A stretch of DNA of 63,023 nt from Gemmatimonadota bacterium (GTDB lineage: Bacteria; Gemmatimonadota; Gemmatimonadetes; Longimicrobiales; Gaopeijiaceae). Positions within the stretch are counted from its first letter, which is position 1; each line of letters begins with the position of its first letter. Below, in pieces: positions 8,587 to 16,357 of this stretch. The stretch lies in contig JAGWBP010000004.1 in assembly GCA_021295835.1 (NCBI GenBank), positions 37,035 to 100,057 on the forward strand, read 5' to 3'. The translations under genes and the position numbers were made by a program. The notes under the pieces are model-generated. The model saw only the letters and a program-made list of their open reading frames with translations, was not told the origin of the DNA and searched no databases.

Positions 8587-9846
8587 TCAAGGAGTGCGCG
8601 ATTTCTTGAGGGTCATTCGAATTACACGAACGCTCGGCACATCGAGCTCGTCGGTCTCGATGTAGGCCATCAGCCCGTCCGGCCCGAAGGCATCCGGAAT
8701 CCGCGGGCCGTCCGTGGGCAGCGTTCCGATGTAGGCCCCATCGGCGGTCAGGATATCGATCGGGCCCGGCCCGTCGCCCCCCGGCCCGGCCCGCTCGACC
8801 CAGATCAGGTCTCCCGCATCCACGGCCATGCCTGCGATCACGGGGATCACCTCGGTGAAGACCATGTTGTCGACCTGATCCAGCTGGTTGTCCCGCATCT
8901 GCTCACCGAGCTCTTCCGCGAGTGCCTCGAAGGCGTCCCTGCGCCGCTTCCGCTCCGCCGCCCTGATCGCATCAGTCACCGGTTCGGGCGCAATGGGCCG
9001 TTCGACGGCCCCCACAACGGTTCCGTCCACACCGATCAGCTTGACCCGATACCCCATCGAGTCGACGACCGCGAGGCGCCCGTCGGAGAGCATCCCGAGG
9101 TGCAGTCCGGGTTCGAAGGCGCGCATTCGCTCCTCGTCCAGCTTCGTGGGCTCCAGATTCCAGGCCCGGTAGAGAACCTCCGGGCCCGAGCCGCCGAGGG
9201 CGAAGAGTTCGATGCTGCGCCGGTGCGGGTCCGCCTCTTCTTCGCTCTCCTGATCGGGACGCGCCATGCGCAAGCCACCCCTGGTAACGATTCGGCCACC
9301 GCGGCGCGCCATGAGCAGGCTTCCCGGAGCTCCCGCGAAGATGTCGATGGGGACCTCCTCGACGAATTCGCCCTGCGGATCGTAGAGCTGCCAGGCGGGG
9401 GGAAATTCGTAGATGGCGACCCTGCCGTCCCAGAGGATCTCGAAGCCAAAGGGGTAGCTCAGCTCACCGGGCCCCTCGCCCTCGCCGCCGATCTCGCGGA
9501 GGAGGTCCCCATCCTGGTCGACCACCACGATGCGCATGGCCTCCGGGTCGAAGATGTGGAGGTTTCCGGAGGCGTCGAAGGCGACCTTGTCGACCCTCGT
9601 GAAGTTCTCCCAGTCCTTGCCCGCGTACTCGCCGACCGTATAGAGGTCCTCGGTCGCGGGGGCGAGCGGGACATCGGCAGCGGCATCGGCGGCCGGACCA
9701 TCGCCGCACGAGAGCAGCAGGATGGAGAGCGTTGCGGGAAGCGGTGCGCTGGCCCGTCTGATTGCGATGACTGGATCGCCACCTGCGGATGCACCCAGTG
9801 CCTTGAAGCTCGGGACGACCGCCCCTAACTCGTATAATCCCGTCAA
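8587..9846 (-). CDS. 6-bladed beta-propeller lipoprotein
   Basis: A 419-residue protein with a lipobox (SILLLSC) near residue 47, followed by an acidic linker and repeated NHL/6-bladed propeller blades such as FDASGNLHIFDPEAMRIVVV, WDGRVAIYEFPP and LSDGRLAVVDSMGYRVKLI. Proteins of this kind are abundant in Gemmatimonadota and probably sit on a membrane facing the periplasm; their ligand is unknown. The only in-frame start before the lipobox is TTG at 9846, which overlaps the sufU stop codon (TTGA), suggesting translational coupling to sufU, although the long pre-lipobox region makes this start uncertain. The C-terminus (RVIRMTLKKS) ends in a positively charged tail. Confidence 0.75.
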   Translation of the reverse strand: MTGLYELGAVVPSFKALGASAGGDPVIAIRRASAPLPATLSILLLSCGDGPAADAAADVPLAPATEDLYTVGEYAGKDWENFTRVDKVAFDASGNLHIFDPEAMRIVVVDQDGDLLREIGGEGEGPGELSYPFGFEILWDGRVAIYEFPPAWQLYDPQGEFVEEVPIDIFAGAPGSLLMARRGGRIVTRGGLRMARPDQESEEEADPHRRSIELFALGGSGPEVLYRAWNLEPTKLDEERMRAFEPGLHLGMLSDGRLAVVDSMGYRVKLIGVDGTVVGAVERPIAPEPVTDAIRAAERKRRRDAFEALAEELGEQMRDNQLDQVDNMVFTEVIPVIAGMAVDAGDLIWVERAGPGGDGPGPIDILTADGAYIGTLPTDGPRIPDAFGPDGLMAYIETDELDVPSVRVIRMTLKKSRTP

Positions 9847-9880
9847 CTGTTGTCACTGCATACGGTCTCCTCCCCCAAGG
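9843..9880. repeat. 38-bp direct repeat, copy B (3' end of sufU)
   Basis: This is the parental copy of the repeat at 8173-8210. It spans the last eleven codons and the stop of sufU and the first bases of the following propeller gene. Confidence 0.7.
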
Positions 9881-10295
9881 CAGCGGCCAGCGCCTCGAAG
9901 GGGAGTACCGCACACCTCACGCGGCTCGGGAAGCGCCTGACGCCGACGAGGGCGCGCAGGTCGCCCAGGACCTCCGGCAGCTCGGCGTTCTGGGACGCAA
10001 GTGCCTCGGCAAAGGCGCTACGGAGTCCTGGCACCGACTCCACCCTCCGCCCGGCCATCACCTTGGTCAGCATCGAGGCGGCCGCCTGGGAGATCGTGCA
10101 GCCGCGCCCGTCGAAGGCGACTTCGGCCACGACGCCGTCCTCCACCCGGACCGACATCCGCACCGTGTCGCCGCAATGGGCGTTGTGGGCGTGGCCAGCC
10201 GCGGCAGGGCCGTCGAGCGCCCCCCGACTGCGAGGATGCAGAAAGTGGTCGCGGATCACCGCCGCGTGGAGATCGGCCTCACGAGCCGCCGACAC
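9843..10295 (-). CDS. sufU: SufU-type Fe-S cluster assembly / sulfur transfer protein
   Basis: A 150-residue NifU-like protein. The three zinc/sulfur-binding cysteines are visible: Cys41 in HCGD, Cys66 in GRGCTISQAAASM and Cys128 in RVRCAVLPFEAL. This pattern, with insertion between the second and third Cys, marks SufU rather than IscU. SufU accepts persulfide sulfur from the cysteine desulfurase SufS. No sufS, sufB, sufC or sufD is adjacent, but sufE is 3.6 kb away on the same strand. The start is GTG at 10295. The stop overlaps the TTG start of the downstream propeller gene. The last 38 bp are duplicated at 8173-8210. Confidence 0.9.
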   Translation of the reverse strand: MSAAREADLHAAVIRDHFLHPRSRGALDGPAAAGHAHNAHCGDTVRMSVRVEDGVVAEVAFDGRGCTISQAAASMLTKVMAGRRVESVPGLRSAFAEALASQNAELPEVLGDLRALVGVRRFPSRVRCAVLPFEALAAALGEETVCSDNS

Positions 10296-10335
10296 CGCCG
10301 TGTCGCGAGGCGAGTCCGCAGCGATCGCCCGCCCC

Positions 10336-12777
10336 CTACTCGGCCGACATCCGATAGCGGACCATGAAGAGTCCCTCGCGTCCGCTCGTCACCAGTACCG
10401 TGCCGCTGGCGAAGAATGGGTAGTTGCTCCACGAACCGCTCATGCTGACGCTCTCGTCGTACGGCACCGTGTCTATGTACCCAACCTCGTGGGGAGCGGT
10501 CGGGTCGCTGATGTCGAGTATGCGCAGCCCGCTTGTGTAGTTCGACTGGTAGAGAAGGTCGCCCACCACGTACATGTTGTGGTCGGTCGAGCCGGTCTCG
10601 CCGTAGTAAGCGCCCACCTGCAGCGGGTCGTCGAGGTCGCTCACGTCGAAGATGACGGTACGCGTTCCAGGCAGGGGCGACCCAGCCCGCGCCATCGATC
10701 CCTCGTCCAGCTCATCTCCGACATAGAGGAAGCGGTGGTCCTCGGTAAGCCACCCCTGGTGGGTGTACGACGGGCCCGGGTCTGAATACTCGCCAAGACT
10801 GACGGCGACCGGACTGGACTTGTCGGTCACGTCGGCGATCGACACCGCGGTCTCGTTTGCGCCGAAGCAGATCTCGCGGCCAGCGTAGTCGGCGTCCGGA
10901 CCGGCGTACTTGACGCAGAGCGCGTCGTGCGTATAGCCGGTACCGCGCCGCCCGGTCCCCTCGTGCGCGAAACACCCTGCGAAGGTAGGGTTCTTCGGGT
11001 CGCGCACATCGATCATGTGAAGACCGCCCCCGCAGGTCTCGCCACCCGAGCTGCTGCCTACGGAGTACGCGAAGCCCGTCGCCTCGTTGACGACCATGTT
11101 GTGCGCAGAGGCTATTCCGTCGTAGTGCGCGTCCGCCTCGAAGTCGCCGGACTCGGCCACCTCCCGCAGGCGCGTGAGGTCGAATACCTGCATGCCGTGC
11201 GCTCCGGCGCCGTCCGACACCACGAAGGCGTGGTCGCTGTAGACCTTGATGTCCCGCCACACGCTTCGGTTGGCCGTCTCCGGCATCATCATCCGACCCA
11301 GGTAGCGGGGGGCGCTGGGGTCGGTCACATCCACGAAGGAGGTCGCGTTCTCGAGCCCCACCAGCGCGTACTCGCGTCCACTCTCGGAGTCGGTCCAACC
11401 CCAGATGTCGTTGATCTCGATGCCCCGGTCGGCACCGATGTCGGCGAGGGGCACGAAGGAGAGCAGGTCGACCTGCTCGCAATCGAAGTCGCGCGCACGG
11501 CCATCTTCGCAGGGGATCGGCTCCTCGATCGCCGCGTAGTTGGGCGGGTCCGCCCACACCTCTCCCCGCTCGACCCACTCGCCCCCCACCTCTTCGAAGA
11601 TGTGAACCGCACCGGCACCGTTGTGGCTGCCCGGAGCCTCGACCGCCGCCAACCCTCCGGATGCCGCCACCTGGCCGCCGAAGCGCGCCCTGGCCACCGG
11701 CTCCTCGAGCGCGAGGACGCCCGCGAGCGAAAGCTCTCCCCTGCCGTCGGCCGCGTAGCGTAGCACCTGCCCCTCGGCCTCGGCTCCAGAGGAGAGTCCG
11801 CCGATCCATAGCTCGCCCCCTACGAACGCCACTGACGGCGACCTGGGCCTCGCGCGCAGACTGTACATCGGCGAGCCGTAGCCCATCAGCTCGCGCCACT
11901 CGCCCGTCTCGGCGTCCTGTGCGTACTCGAAGACGGCCGGCCCTACGCCCGGGCCTCCGATCGACGAGACGTAGAGGCGAACACCGTCGGGTCCCGATGT
12001 CGACCTGAGAGCGCTACCGAATCCGGAGGGGCCGAAGATCCCAGGGACGAGCGCCTCGCCCGCCTGCGTCCAACCGTCCTCGCCCTCCAGGTAGAGGTAG
12101 ACGGCGCCCGGACCCATGGAAGGGTCGTCACGGCCCTCCAGGCCCACCGGAGTCCCGGCGAAGGGGGCACCCACAGCAACGGCATCGCCAACGACGGCGA
12201 GCGCGGCCCCGAAGCGGCCTGCGCCGATGTCGTCGGGTGCCTCAATAACCCCCGCGCTCCCCCATCCATCGGGTCCGCGCCGGTAGACGTGCACCATCCC
12301 GGGCGCCTCGGAAGCCGGGCGCCCGCTGGTCAGCGCCACCACATCTCCGGCGATCACGGCGGAGCGGGTGGGCGCGTCGAAGTCGAAGTCGGCTACCTCG
12401 GCCCAAGCGCCGTCCGTGCGCTCGAAGAAGTGCGCCGAGGCGCTGGCACCCACCACCATGCGGTCGCCGTCGAGAGCGACCCACGCCCCGAATCCCATCC
12501 CGGGCTCGCCGCCCTCGGGAGCCAGTTGGCCGACCTCACCCCAACCGTCGCCCGCGCGGGCGAAGACATGCACCGCGCCGGGACCAAGCGGCCCGCCGTC
12601 AACGGCAAGGTACAGATGCCCGTCGCCTGCGGCGATCGTGCTAGCGGCGAAGACTCCGCCCCACTGTGCCGACAGCGAAGCCGGGAGCAGCGCGAGGGCC
12701 AGCGCAAAGCCCGCAAGGGTGCCTGCATGCCTAGCGAGACAGGTAGGGATATCGGCCAGTCGGGTGGGTGGGGACAT
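10336..12777 (-). CDS. Choice-of-anchor-B / LVIVD-repeat secreted protein with FG-GAP-like N-terminus
   Basis: An 813-residue exported protein from the ATG at 12777, which precedes a good signal peptide (hydrophobic AGFALALALLP, cleavage near SLSAQ). The first half has FG-GAP-like blades (GAVHVFARAGDGWGEVG, PGMVHVYRRGPDGW, GAVYLYLEGEDGW). The second half has LVIVD-type blades (DVTDPSAPRYLGRM, DVRDPKNPTFAGCF, DVSDLDDPLQVGAY, DISDPTAPHEVGYI) with conserved His residues (SAHNMVV, STDHNMYV). This matches the choice-of-anchor B family. No sorting anchor is obvious at the C-terminus. It probably acts at the cell surface or is released; the role is unknown. A longer frame to 12873 is open but lacks a signal-like start. 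Confidence 0.85.
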   Translation of the reverse strand: MSPPTRLADIPTCLARHAGTLAGFALALALLPASLSAQWGGVFAASTIAAGDGHLYLAVDGGPLGPGAVHVFARAGDGWGEVGQLAPEGGEPGMGFGAWVALDGDRMVVGASASAHFFERTDGAWAEVADFDFDAPTRSAVIAGDVVALTSGRPASEAPGMVHVYRRGPDGWGSAGVIEAPDDIGAGRFGAALAVVGDAVAVGAPFAGTPVGLEGRDDPSMGPGAVYLYLEGEDGWTQAGEALVPGIFGPSGFGSALRSTSGPDGVRLYVSSIGGPGVGPAVFEYAQDAETGEWRELMGYGSPMYSLRARPRSPSVAFVGGELWIGGLSSGAEAEGQVLRYAADGRGELSLAGVLALEEPVARARFGGQVAASGGLAAVEAPGSHNGAGAVHIFEEVGGEWVERGEVWADPPNYAAIEEPIPCEDGRARDFDCEQVDLLSFVPLADIGADRGIEINDIWGWTDSESGREYALVGLENATSFVDVTDPSAPRYLGRMMMPETANRSVWRDIKVYSDHAFVVSDGAGAHGMQVFDLTRLREVAESGDFEADAHYDGIASAHNMVVNEATGFAYSVGSSSGGETCGGGLHMIDVRDPKNPTFAGCFAHEGTGRRGTGYTHDALCVKYAGPDADYAGREICFGANETAVSIADVTDKSSPVAVSLGEYSDPGPSYTHQGWLTEDHRFLYVGDELDEGSMARAGSPLPGTRTVIFDVSDLDDPLQVGAYYGETGSTDHNMYVVGDLLYQSNYTSGLRILDISDPTAPHEVGYIDTVPYDESVSMSGSWSNYPFFASGTVLVTSGREGLFMVRYRMSAE

Positions 12778-12804
12778 CGGGAACCTCCGGGGTCGTAGTG
12801 CGGT

Positions 12805-12966
12805 GTGACGGGTATCGTAGCGGAGCAGAATCCGAAGCCGAAGTTCGCGCCCAGCTCTGATCGTGGAGCGCATGGCCGCGTTCGCGACCTCACATGGCCC
12901 ATCGCCATCTTCGGAGAGCTCTTGTTCGACTTCATGGTCGAATTCTTCTCGGAATGGGGCCAGTAG
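12805..12966 (+). CDS. Possible small protein with amphipathic/hydrophobic C-terminus
   Basis: A 53-codon frame from GTG, preceded by an in-frame TAG two codons upstream. The first half is polar (EQNPKPKFAPSSDRG) and the second half is strongly hydrophobic and acidic (TWPIAIFGELLFDFMVEFF, ending SEWGQ), a composition that random high-GC frames rarely give. It is divergent from the LVIVD gene and reads towards the 13154 gene. There is no clear Shine-Dalgarno sequence, and no family is recognised. It could be a membrane-associated small protein, or the surviving end of a decayed gene. Confidence 0.33.
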   Translation: MTGIVAEQNPKPKFAPSSDRGAHGRVRDLTWPIAIFGELLFDFMVEFFSEWGQ

Positions 12967-13153
12967 TCAACCATGGCAGGCTTCAGGCAAGCCCCCGCGA
13001 CGCACGCTCTGGACTAGAAGCGCGATCGGCGGTAGCTTGCGGGCCGGCAGGGGGGTTGGCGTGGCCGCAAGCGCGAGCACTGCGGGCGGGCGCGGCGCGC
13101 AGGGCTGGGTATCGTCCAGGGAGCACCTACACGAGAGAGTATAGAGAGCGGAA

Positions 13154-13594
13154 ATGTCAGAAACGGGCGGAAGCAAGATTCGGGTCACTTTGCGCTGGTT
13201 GCAGATTCTGGACAAGATGGAGCCGTTCTTCAAGGAGAAGGGCGAGTTCGCCTTCCTCGCCAAGGTCTCGACCGACAATCACGGCGGCCAGGTGCAGGAG
13301 ACCCGCATCCCCAGGAAGGGTCACTACTCCGTCTCCGACCACCCCCGCTGGAACCGGCTCAACGATCTGGACAAGGTGATCTTCGAGGGCGAGGTCACGG
13401 ATCACCTCAAGGTCGAGATCCAGGGTACCGAGCTCGACTGGCTCAGCGCCAACGATCTGCTCGAGCTGTACAGCCGCACCTTCGAGGGGCCAATCGCGGA
13501 CCACATCGCCCAGTTCGAACCGGGAGACGAGGGCTCCGAAGACCCCGAGAATCTCTCGAACTGGAGGCTCGGCTACGAGATCGAGGCGCTGTAA
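13154..13594 (+). CDS. Conserved-looking hypothetical protein
   Basis: A 146-residue soluble, acidic protein (C-terminus EPGDEGSEDPENLSNWRLGYEIEAL) with a KIRVTLRWLQILDKMEPFFKE start. The alternation of strands and the pattern FEGEVTDHLKVEIQGTELDW followed by SANDLLELYSRTFEG is loosely reminiscent of C2-like beta sandwiches, but no calcium-binding aspartate set can be assigned. Codon use is like that of its neighbours. The upstream sequence carries GAGAG 9 bp before the ATG. The stop codon TAA begins the GC-rich dispersed repeat. The function is unknown. Confidence 0.7.
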   Translation: MSETGGSKIRVTLRWLQILDKMEPFFKEKGEFAFLAKVSTDNHGGQVQETRIPRKGHYSVSDHPRWNRLNDLDKVIFEGEVTDHLKVEIQGTELDWLSANDLLELYSRTFEGPIADHIAQFEPGDEGSEDPENLSNWRLGYEIEAL

Positions 13595-13923
13595 CAGCTC
13601 GCGGACAAACCTCCCACGGCAGGAGCGGCGCTGCATCCGCGCTGGACCGCTTCGCTCGGCGTTGCTCCTCGGGCCGGTAGCGCTGCTACCAATCCCGTGC
13701 GGCCCGCAGATGCACCCTGGCGGCATTCGAGGGGCGCTGCATCCATGCTGGATCGCCTCGCTTCTGCGTTGCTTCTTGGGCGAATGGCTCCGCCATGCGC
13801 CCCGCGAAGCGCCTTGCCAGCCCGGCGCTTCGCCCCTCTCTGTGCTCGCCCGGGCGCATCCACGGACCGCTTCGTCGCGCCTTGCCAGCCCGGCGCTTCG
13901 CCGCTCTCGGTGCTCGCGCGAGG
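13592..13923. repeat. Cluster of GC-rich dispersed hairpin repeats
   Basis: The whole 330-bp gap between two convergent genes is repeat. It begins at the TAA of the upstream gene with ACAGCTCGCGGACAAACC and CCCACGGCAGGAGC, then carries a GGTAGC-GCT-GCTACC hairpin. Two nearly identical tandem units follow, each containing GCGCCTTGCCAGCCCGGCGC. Related segments occur at 26030-26112, 42670-42785, 50093-50140 and 57774-57845. The right end (GGTTATCCACGGACTG) runs into the last codons of sufE. Confidence 0.75.
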
Positions 13924-14346
13924 TTATCCACGGACTGTGGCTAGCTCCCGCGCCGACCTCTTGATCTTCTCGACCATCGAGTAGAAGCCGTTGCGCCGGT
14001 TTGGGCTGAGCGCCTCGCCCAGCTTCAGCCGCTCGAAGATGTCGCTCAGGTTCACGGCGAGGGCGTCCTCGGGGGTCTGCCCGTTGTAGACCCCGGCCAG
14101 GATGGCGAAGAGGCCCTTCACGATGATCGAGTCCGAGTCGCCCACGAAGCTGAGCACCTGAGGGTCGTCGCCCCGGAGCTCTCCGGCCAGCCACGCCGCG
14201 CTCATGCAGCCCCGCACCTGATTCTCGGGCGTCTTGAGATCGGGTGGCATCGGCGGCAGCCGTCTGCCCAACTGAACGATGTATTGGTAGCGGAGCGCAC
14301 GATCGCCTAGGCGGGCAAGTCGCCCCTCCAGCTCGTCGATCGTCAT
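13924..14346 (-). CDS. sufE: SufE cysteine-desulfurase activator
   Basis: A 140-residue protein that accepts persulfide sulfur from SufS and passes it to the Fe-S scaffold. The active-site Cys47 sits in ENQVRGCMSAAWL, and the conserved DSDSIIVKGLFAIL and YNGQTPEDAL segments follow. The length and all conserved blocks match SufE. The last codons (TVRG and stop) lie inside the dispersed repeat, so the native C-terminus has probably been replaced or extended by repeat sequence. Presence of both SufE and SufU in one genome is unusual but known. Confidence 0.92.
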   Translation of the reverse strand: MTIDELEGRLARLGDRALRYQYIVQLGRRLPPMPPDLKTPENQVRGCMSAAWLAGELRGDDPQVLSFVGDSDSIIVKGLFAILAGVYNGQTPEDALAVNLSDIFERLKLGEALSPNRRNGFYSMVEKIKRSARELATVRG

Positions 14347-14381
14347 TCTTCCTCCCTGCGAGTCATGTTCCGCCGAAAATG

Positions 14382-14432
14382 TCGTGCGATCTGTAACTTA
14401 CAGTTTACATAATGTAATCTATAGTTGACATG
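14382..14432 (+). promoter_or_regulatory. AT-rich TGTAA/TTACA element, copy 3
   Basis: The segment reads CTGTAACTTACAGTTTACAT then AATGTAATCTATAGTTGACA, with half-sites about one helical turn apart. It lies in the divergent region between sufE and the radical SAM gene and has the family orientation for the plus-strand gene. It also contains a possible TTGACA-like hexamer. Confidence 0.55.
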
Positions 14433-14567
14433 CAATTGACTGATTACTCCCGGGTCCGCCACGATCCGTTCTTGGCTTGCGGGATGACAGAATGCTGGCG
14501 GGATGGCTCCTTCGGGGGGGAGGTACCATCCGCTTGCCATCGACCAAATGGACACCGAAGTTAGGAG

Positions 14568-15695
14568 ATGCGCACCCTGCCGCTCAAGACCCGCGCGCGC
14601 CACAGCGACGACCGTTGCGAGACCACGGGAGAGGTGCCACCGACCCCGCCTCCGCCGATCAAGGGGAGGGGCGTCCCCAGCAATCCGCCGAACCGGTTCG
14701 AGACCGTCCACCTTGAGATGGACCCCCCGGACGGCGACGACGACAGCCCCCGGACCACCTTCATCGCCGACGCCACCCGCACCATCCTCTCTAGGAACGA
14801 CAGCCCCGACATCTCCTTTTCGGCGTCGATCAACCCCTATCGGGGGTGCGAGCATGGCTGCGCCTACTGCTACGCGCGGCCGACCCACGAGTACCTGGGA
14901 ATGTCGGCCGGGCTCGACTTCGAGCGAAAGATCCTCGTCAAGGAGAGGGCCCCGGAGCTGCTGCGCCGGGAGCTGGCCGCCCCCTCTTGGCGCCCCCAGA
15001 CGCTGGCGATGTCCGGGGTCACCGACCCCTACCAGCCGATTGAGCGCCGCCTCCGCCTTTCCAGGGGATGTCTGGAGGTGCTCCGCGACTACCGCAACCC
15101 GGTCGTCGTCGTCACCAAGAACCACCTGGTCACCCGAGACATCGACGTGCTCTCGGAGCTCGCCCGCTACGGCTGCGCGCGGGTCTTTGTGTCGGTCACG
15201 ACGCTGCGGAGCGAGCTGGCCAGAGTGATGGAGCCCCGCACCTCGATCCCGGCGCGACGCCTGGACGCGATCGCCAAGCTCGCAGCGGCTGACGTCCCCG
15301 TCGGGGTATTCGTGGCGCCGGTCGTCCCCGGCCTGACGGATGAGGAGATGCCGTCGATTCTGAGGGCCGCCGCCGGGGTCGGTGCCGAGCACGCCTCCTT
15401 CCTACTGCTCAGACTCCCGGGCGCGGTCGCCGGCCTCTTCACCGAATGGCTCGAGACCCACTACCCGGGACGCAGGAACAAGGTGCTCGCGAGACTCTGC
15501 GAGGCGAGGGGCGGCAAGTTGAACGAGAGTCGGTTCCACAGGCGCTTCCGCACCGACAGCCAGTACACCTCCCAGCTGCTCGGGCTATTTCGGGCCACGG
15601 CCCGAAGCGTAGGTCTGGCGACGAAGCCCCCGCCGCTGCGGACCGGGGCCTTCAGGCGCGGTGGTGGAGTCCAGGCGGAGCTATTCGGCGACTGA
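14568..15695 (+). CDS. PA0069-family radical SAM protein
   Basis: A 375-residue radical SAM enzyme. The Fe-S motif CxxxCxxC is at Cys94, Cys98 and Cys101 (YRGCEHGCAYCYAR) and is preceded by the INPYRGCEHGC block of the COG1533 (SplB-like) group. Downstream features include MSGVTDPYQPIE, PVVVVTKN and FVSVTTLRSELARVMEPRT, all standard for PA0069-like proteins. The reaction is not known; the family is related to spore photoproduct lyase but lacks evidence for DNA repair. The N-terminal 45 residues are a low-complexity Pro/Arg segment. It is divergent from sufE. Confidence 0.9.
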   Translation: MRTLPLKTRARHSDDRCETTGEVPPTPPPPIKGRGVPSNPPNRFETVHLEMDPPDGDDDSPRTTFIADATRTILSRNDSPDISFSASINPYRGCEHGCAYCYARPTHEYLGMSAGLDFERKILVKERAPELLRRELAAPSWRPQTLAMSGVTDPYQPIERRLRLSRGCLEVLRDYRNPVVVVTKNHLVTRDIDVLSELARYGCARVFVSVTTLRSELARVMEPRTSIPARRLDAIAKLAAADVPVGVFVAPVVPGLTDEEMPSILRAAAGVGAEHASFLLLRLPGAVAGLFTEWLETHYPGRRNKVLARLCEARGGKLNESRFHRRFRTDSQYTSQLLGLFRATARSVGLATKPPPLRTGAFRRGGGVQAELFGD

Positions 15696-15710
15696 CGGCG
15701 ATCAGCGAAG

Positions 15711-16280
15711 TCATTGGCCAACGGCCACCAGCCCTCGACTCAACGCGTAGACGTACGCGGCAAGCGCCTCGACCTGGGGGTCCGTCAGCGGCATGCCCGC
15801 CCTGGGCAGCATCGCGCCCGGGTGTTTGATCGGCTTCGGCACGCCGGTCTTGACCAGCTCCACAATCGAGCCGTACTCGCCGTCCACGTTGACCCAGAGA
15901 TCGTCGGTAAGGTCGGGAGCAAGCGGCCCTCCGGTCCCGTCGAGGTGGCATGTGAAGCAGATCCCACCCCCACCGAAGAGCTCCCCGCCTTCGGCGACCA
16001 TCGTCGCTGTCACGCCGTCGGGCAGGAGCGCCTGGTCGATCGGTGCCGCAGGTGCGGACTCTTCGCGCACGGGAGCGTCCTGAGCGGTCTCGTCCGCGCC
16101 CCCGCTCCCGCCTCCCTCCGCTCCGGACGAAGAGGAGGAATCCGGGGCGCCGCAGGCGAGAAGGCCGACGGCCGCCGTCGCGCCAAAGAGGAGGACCGCC
16201 GCCCTGCCAGCTCGCGGCAAGATCCCGAGCGGCACACGAGGCGCGATGCATCCACGCTGGCCCAAGGTGCTACTAGTCAC
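15711..16280 (-). CDS. Lipoprotein cytochrome c (monoheme)
   Basis: A 189-residue membrane-anchored c-type cytochrome. The GTG at 16280 is chosen because GGAGGAG ends 4 bp upstream; a longer frame to 16337 lacks an RBS. A hydrophobic segment ends in a lipobox at Cys43 (VGLLAC), a flexible Ser/Gly/Glu linker follows, and the single heme motif is Cys108-Phe-Thr-Cys111-His112. The HPGAMLPRAGMPL stretch supplies the distal methionine. It would carry electrons on the periplasmic face of a membrane; its partner is not identified. The N-terminal region (CIAPRVPL) overlaps sequence resembling the dispersed repeat. The neighbouring reductase is convergent-independent and probably unrelated. Confidence 0.88.
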   Translation of the reverse strand: MTSSTLGQRGCIAPRVPLGILPRAGRAAVLLFGATAAVGLLACGAPDSSSSSGAEGGGSGGADETAQDAPVREESAPAAPIDQALLPDGVTATMVAEGGELFGGGGICFTCHLDGTGGPLAPDLTDDLWVNVDGEYGSIVELVKTGVPKPIKHPGAMLPRAGMPLTDPQVEALAAYVYALSRGLVAVGQ

Positions 16281-16357
16281 TAGACTCCTCCCGGAACGGC
16301 GCGAAAGATGGCTCGGGCCGCTGAGACCCGCACGCAACCCAAGGAAACTAACAGCCC

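Noticed and set aside
8500..8590. In-frame UGA upstream of the 8311-8499 gene as a third selenocysteine
   Set aside because: No recognisable redox family or CxxU context on either side of that UGA, and no homology argument for reading through it.
8545..9828. A 427-codon plus-strand frame antisense to the beta-propeller gene
   Set aside because: The minus strand encodes a lipobox and propeller blades; the plus frame shows no domain.
13592..13923. CRISPR-like array
   Set aside because: The repeats are unequal, contain internal hairpins, lack uniform spacers and recur singly elsewhere; no cas genes are present.
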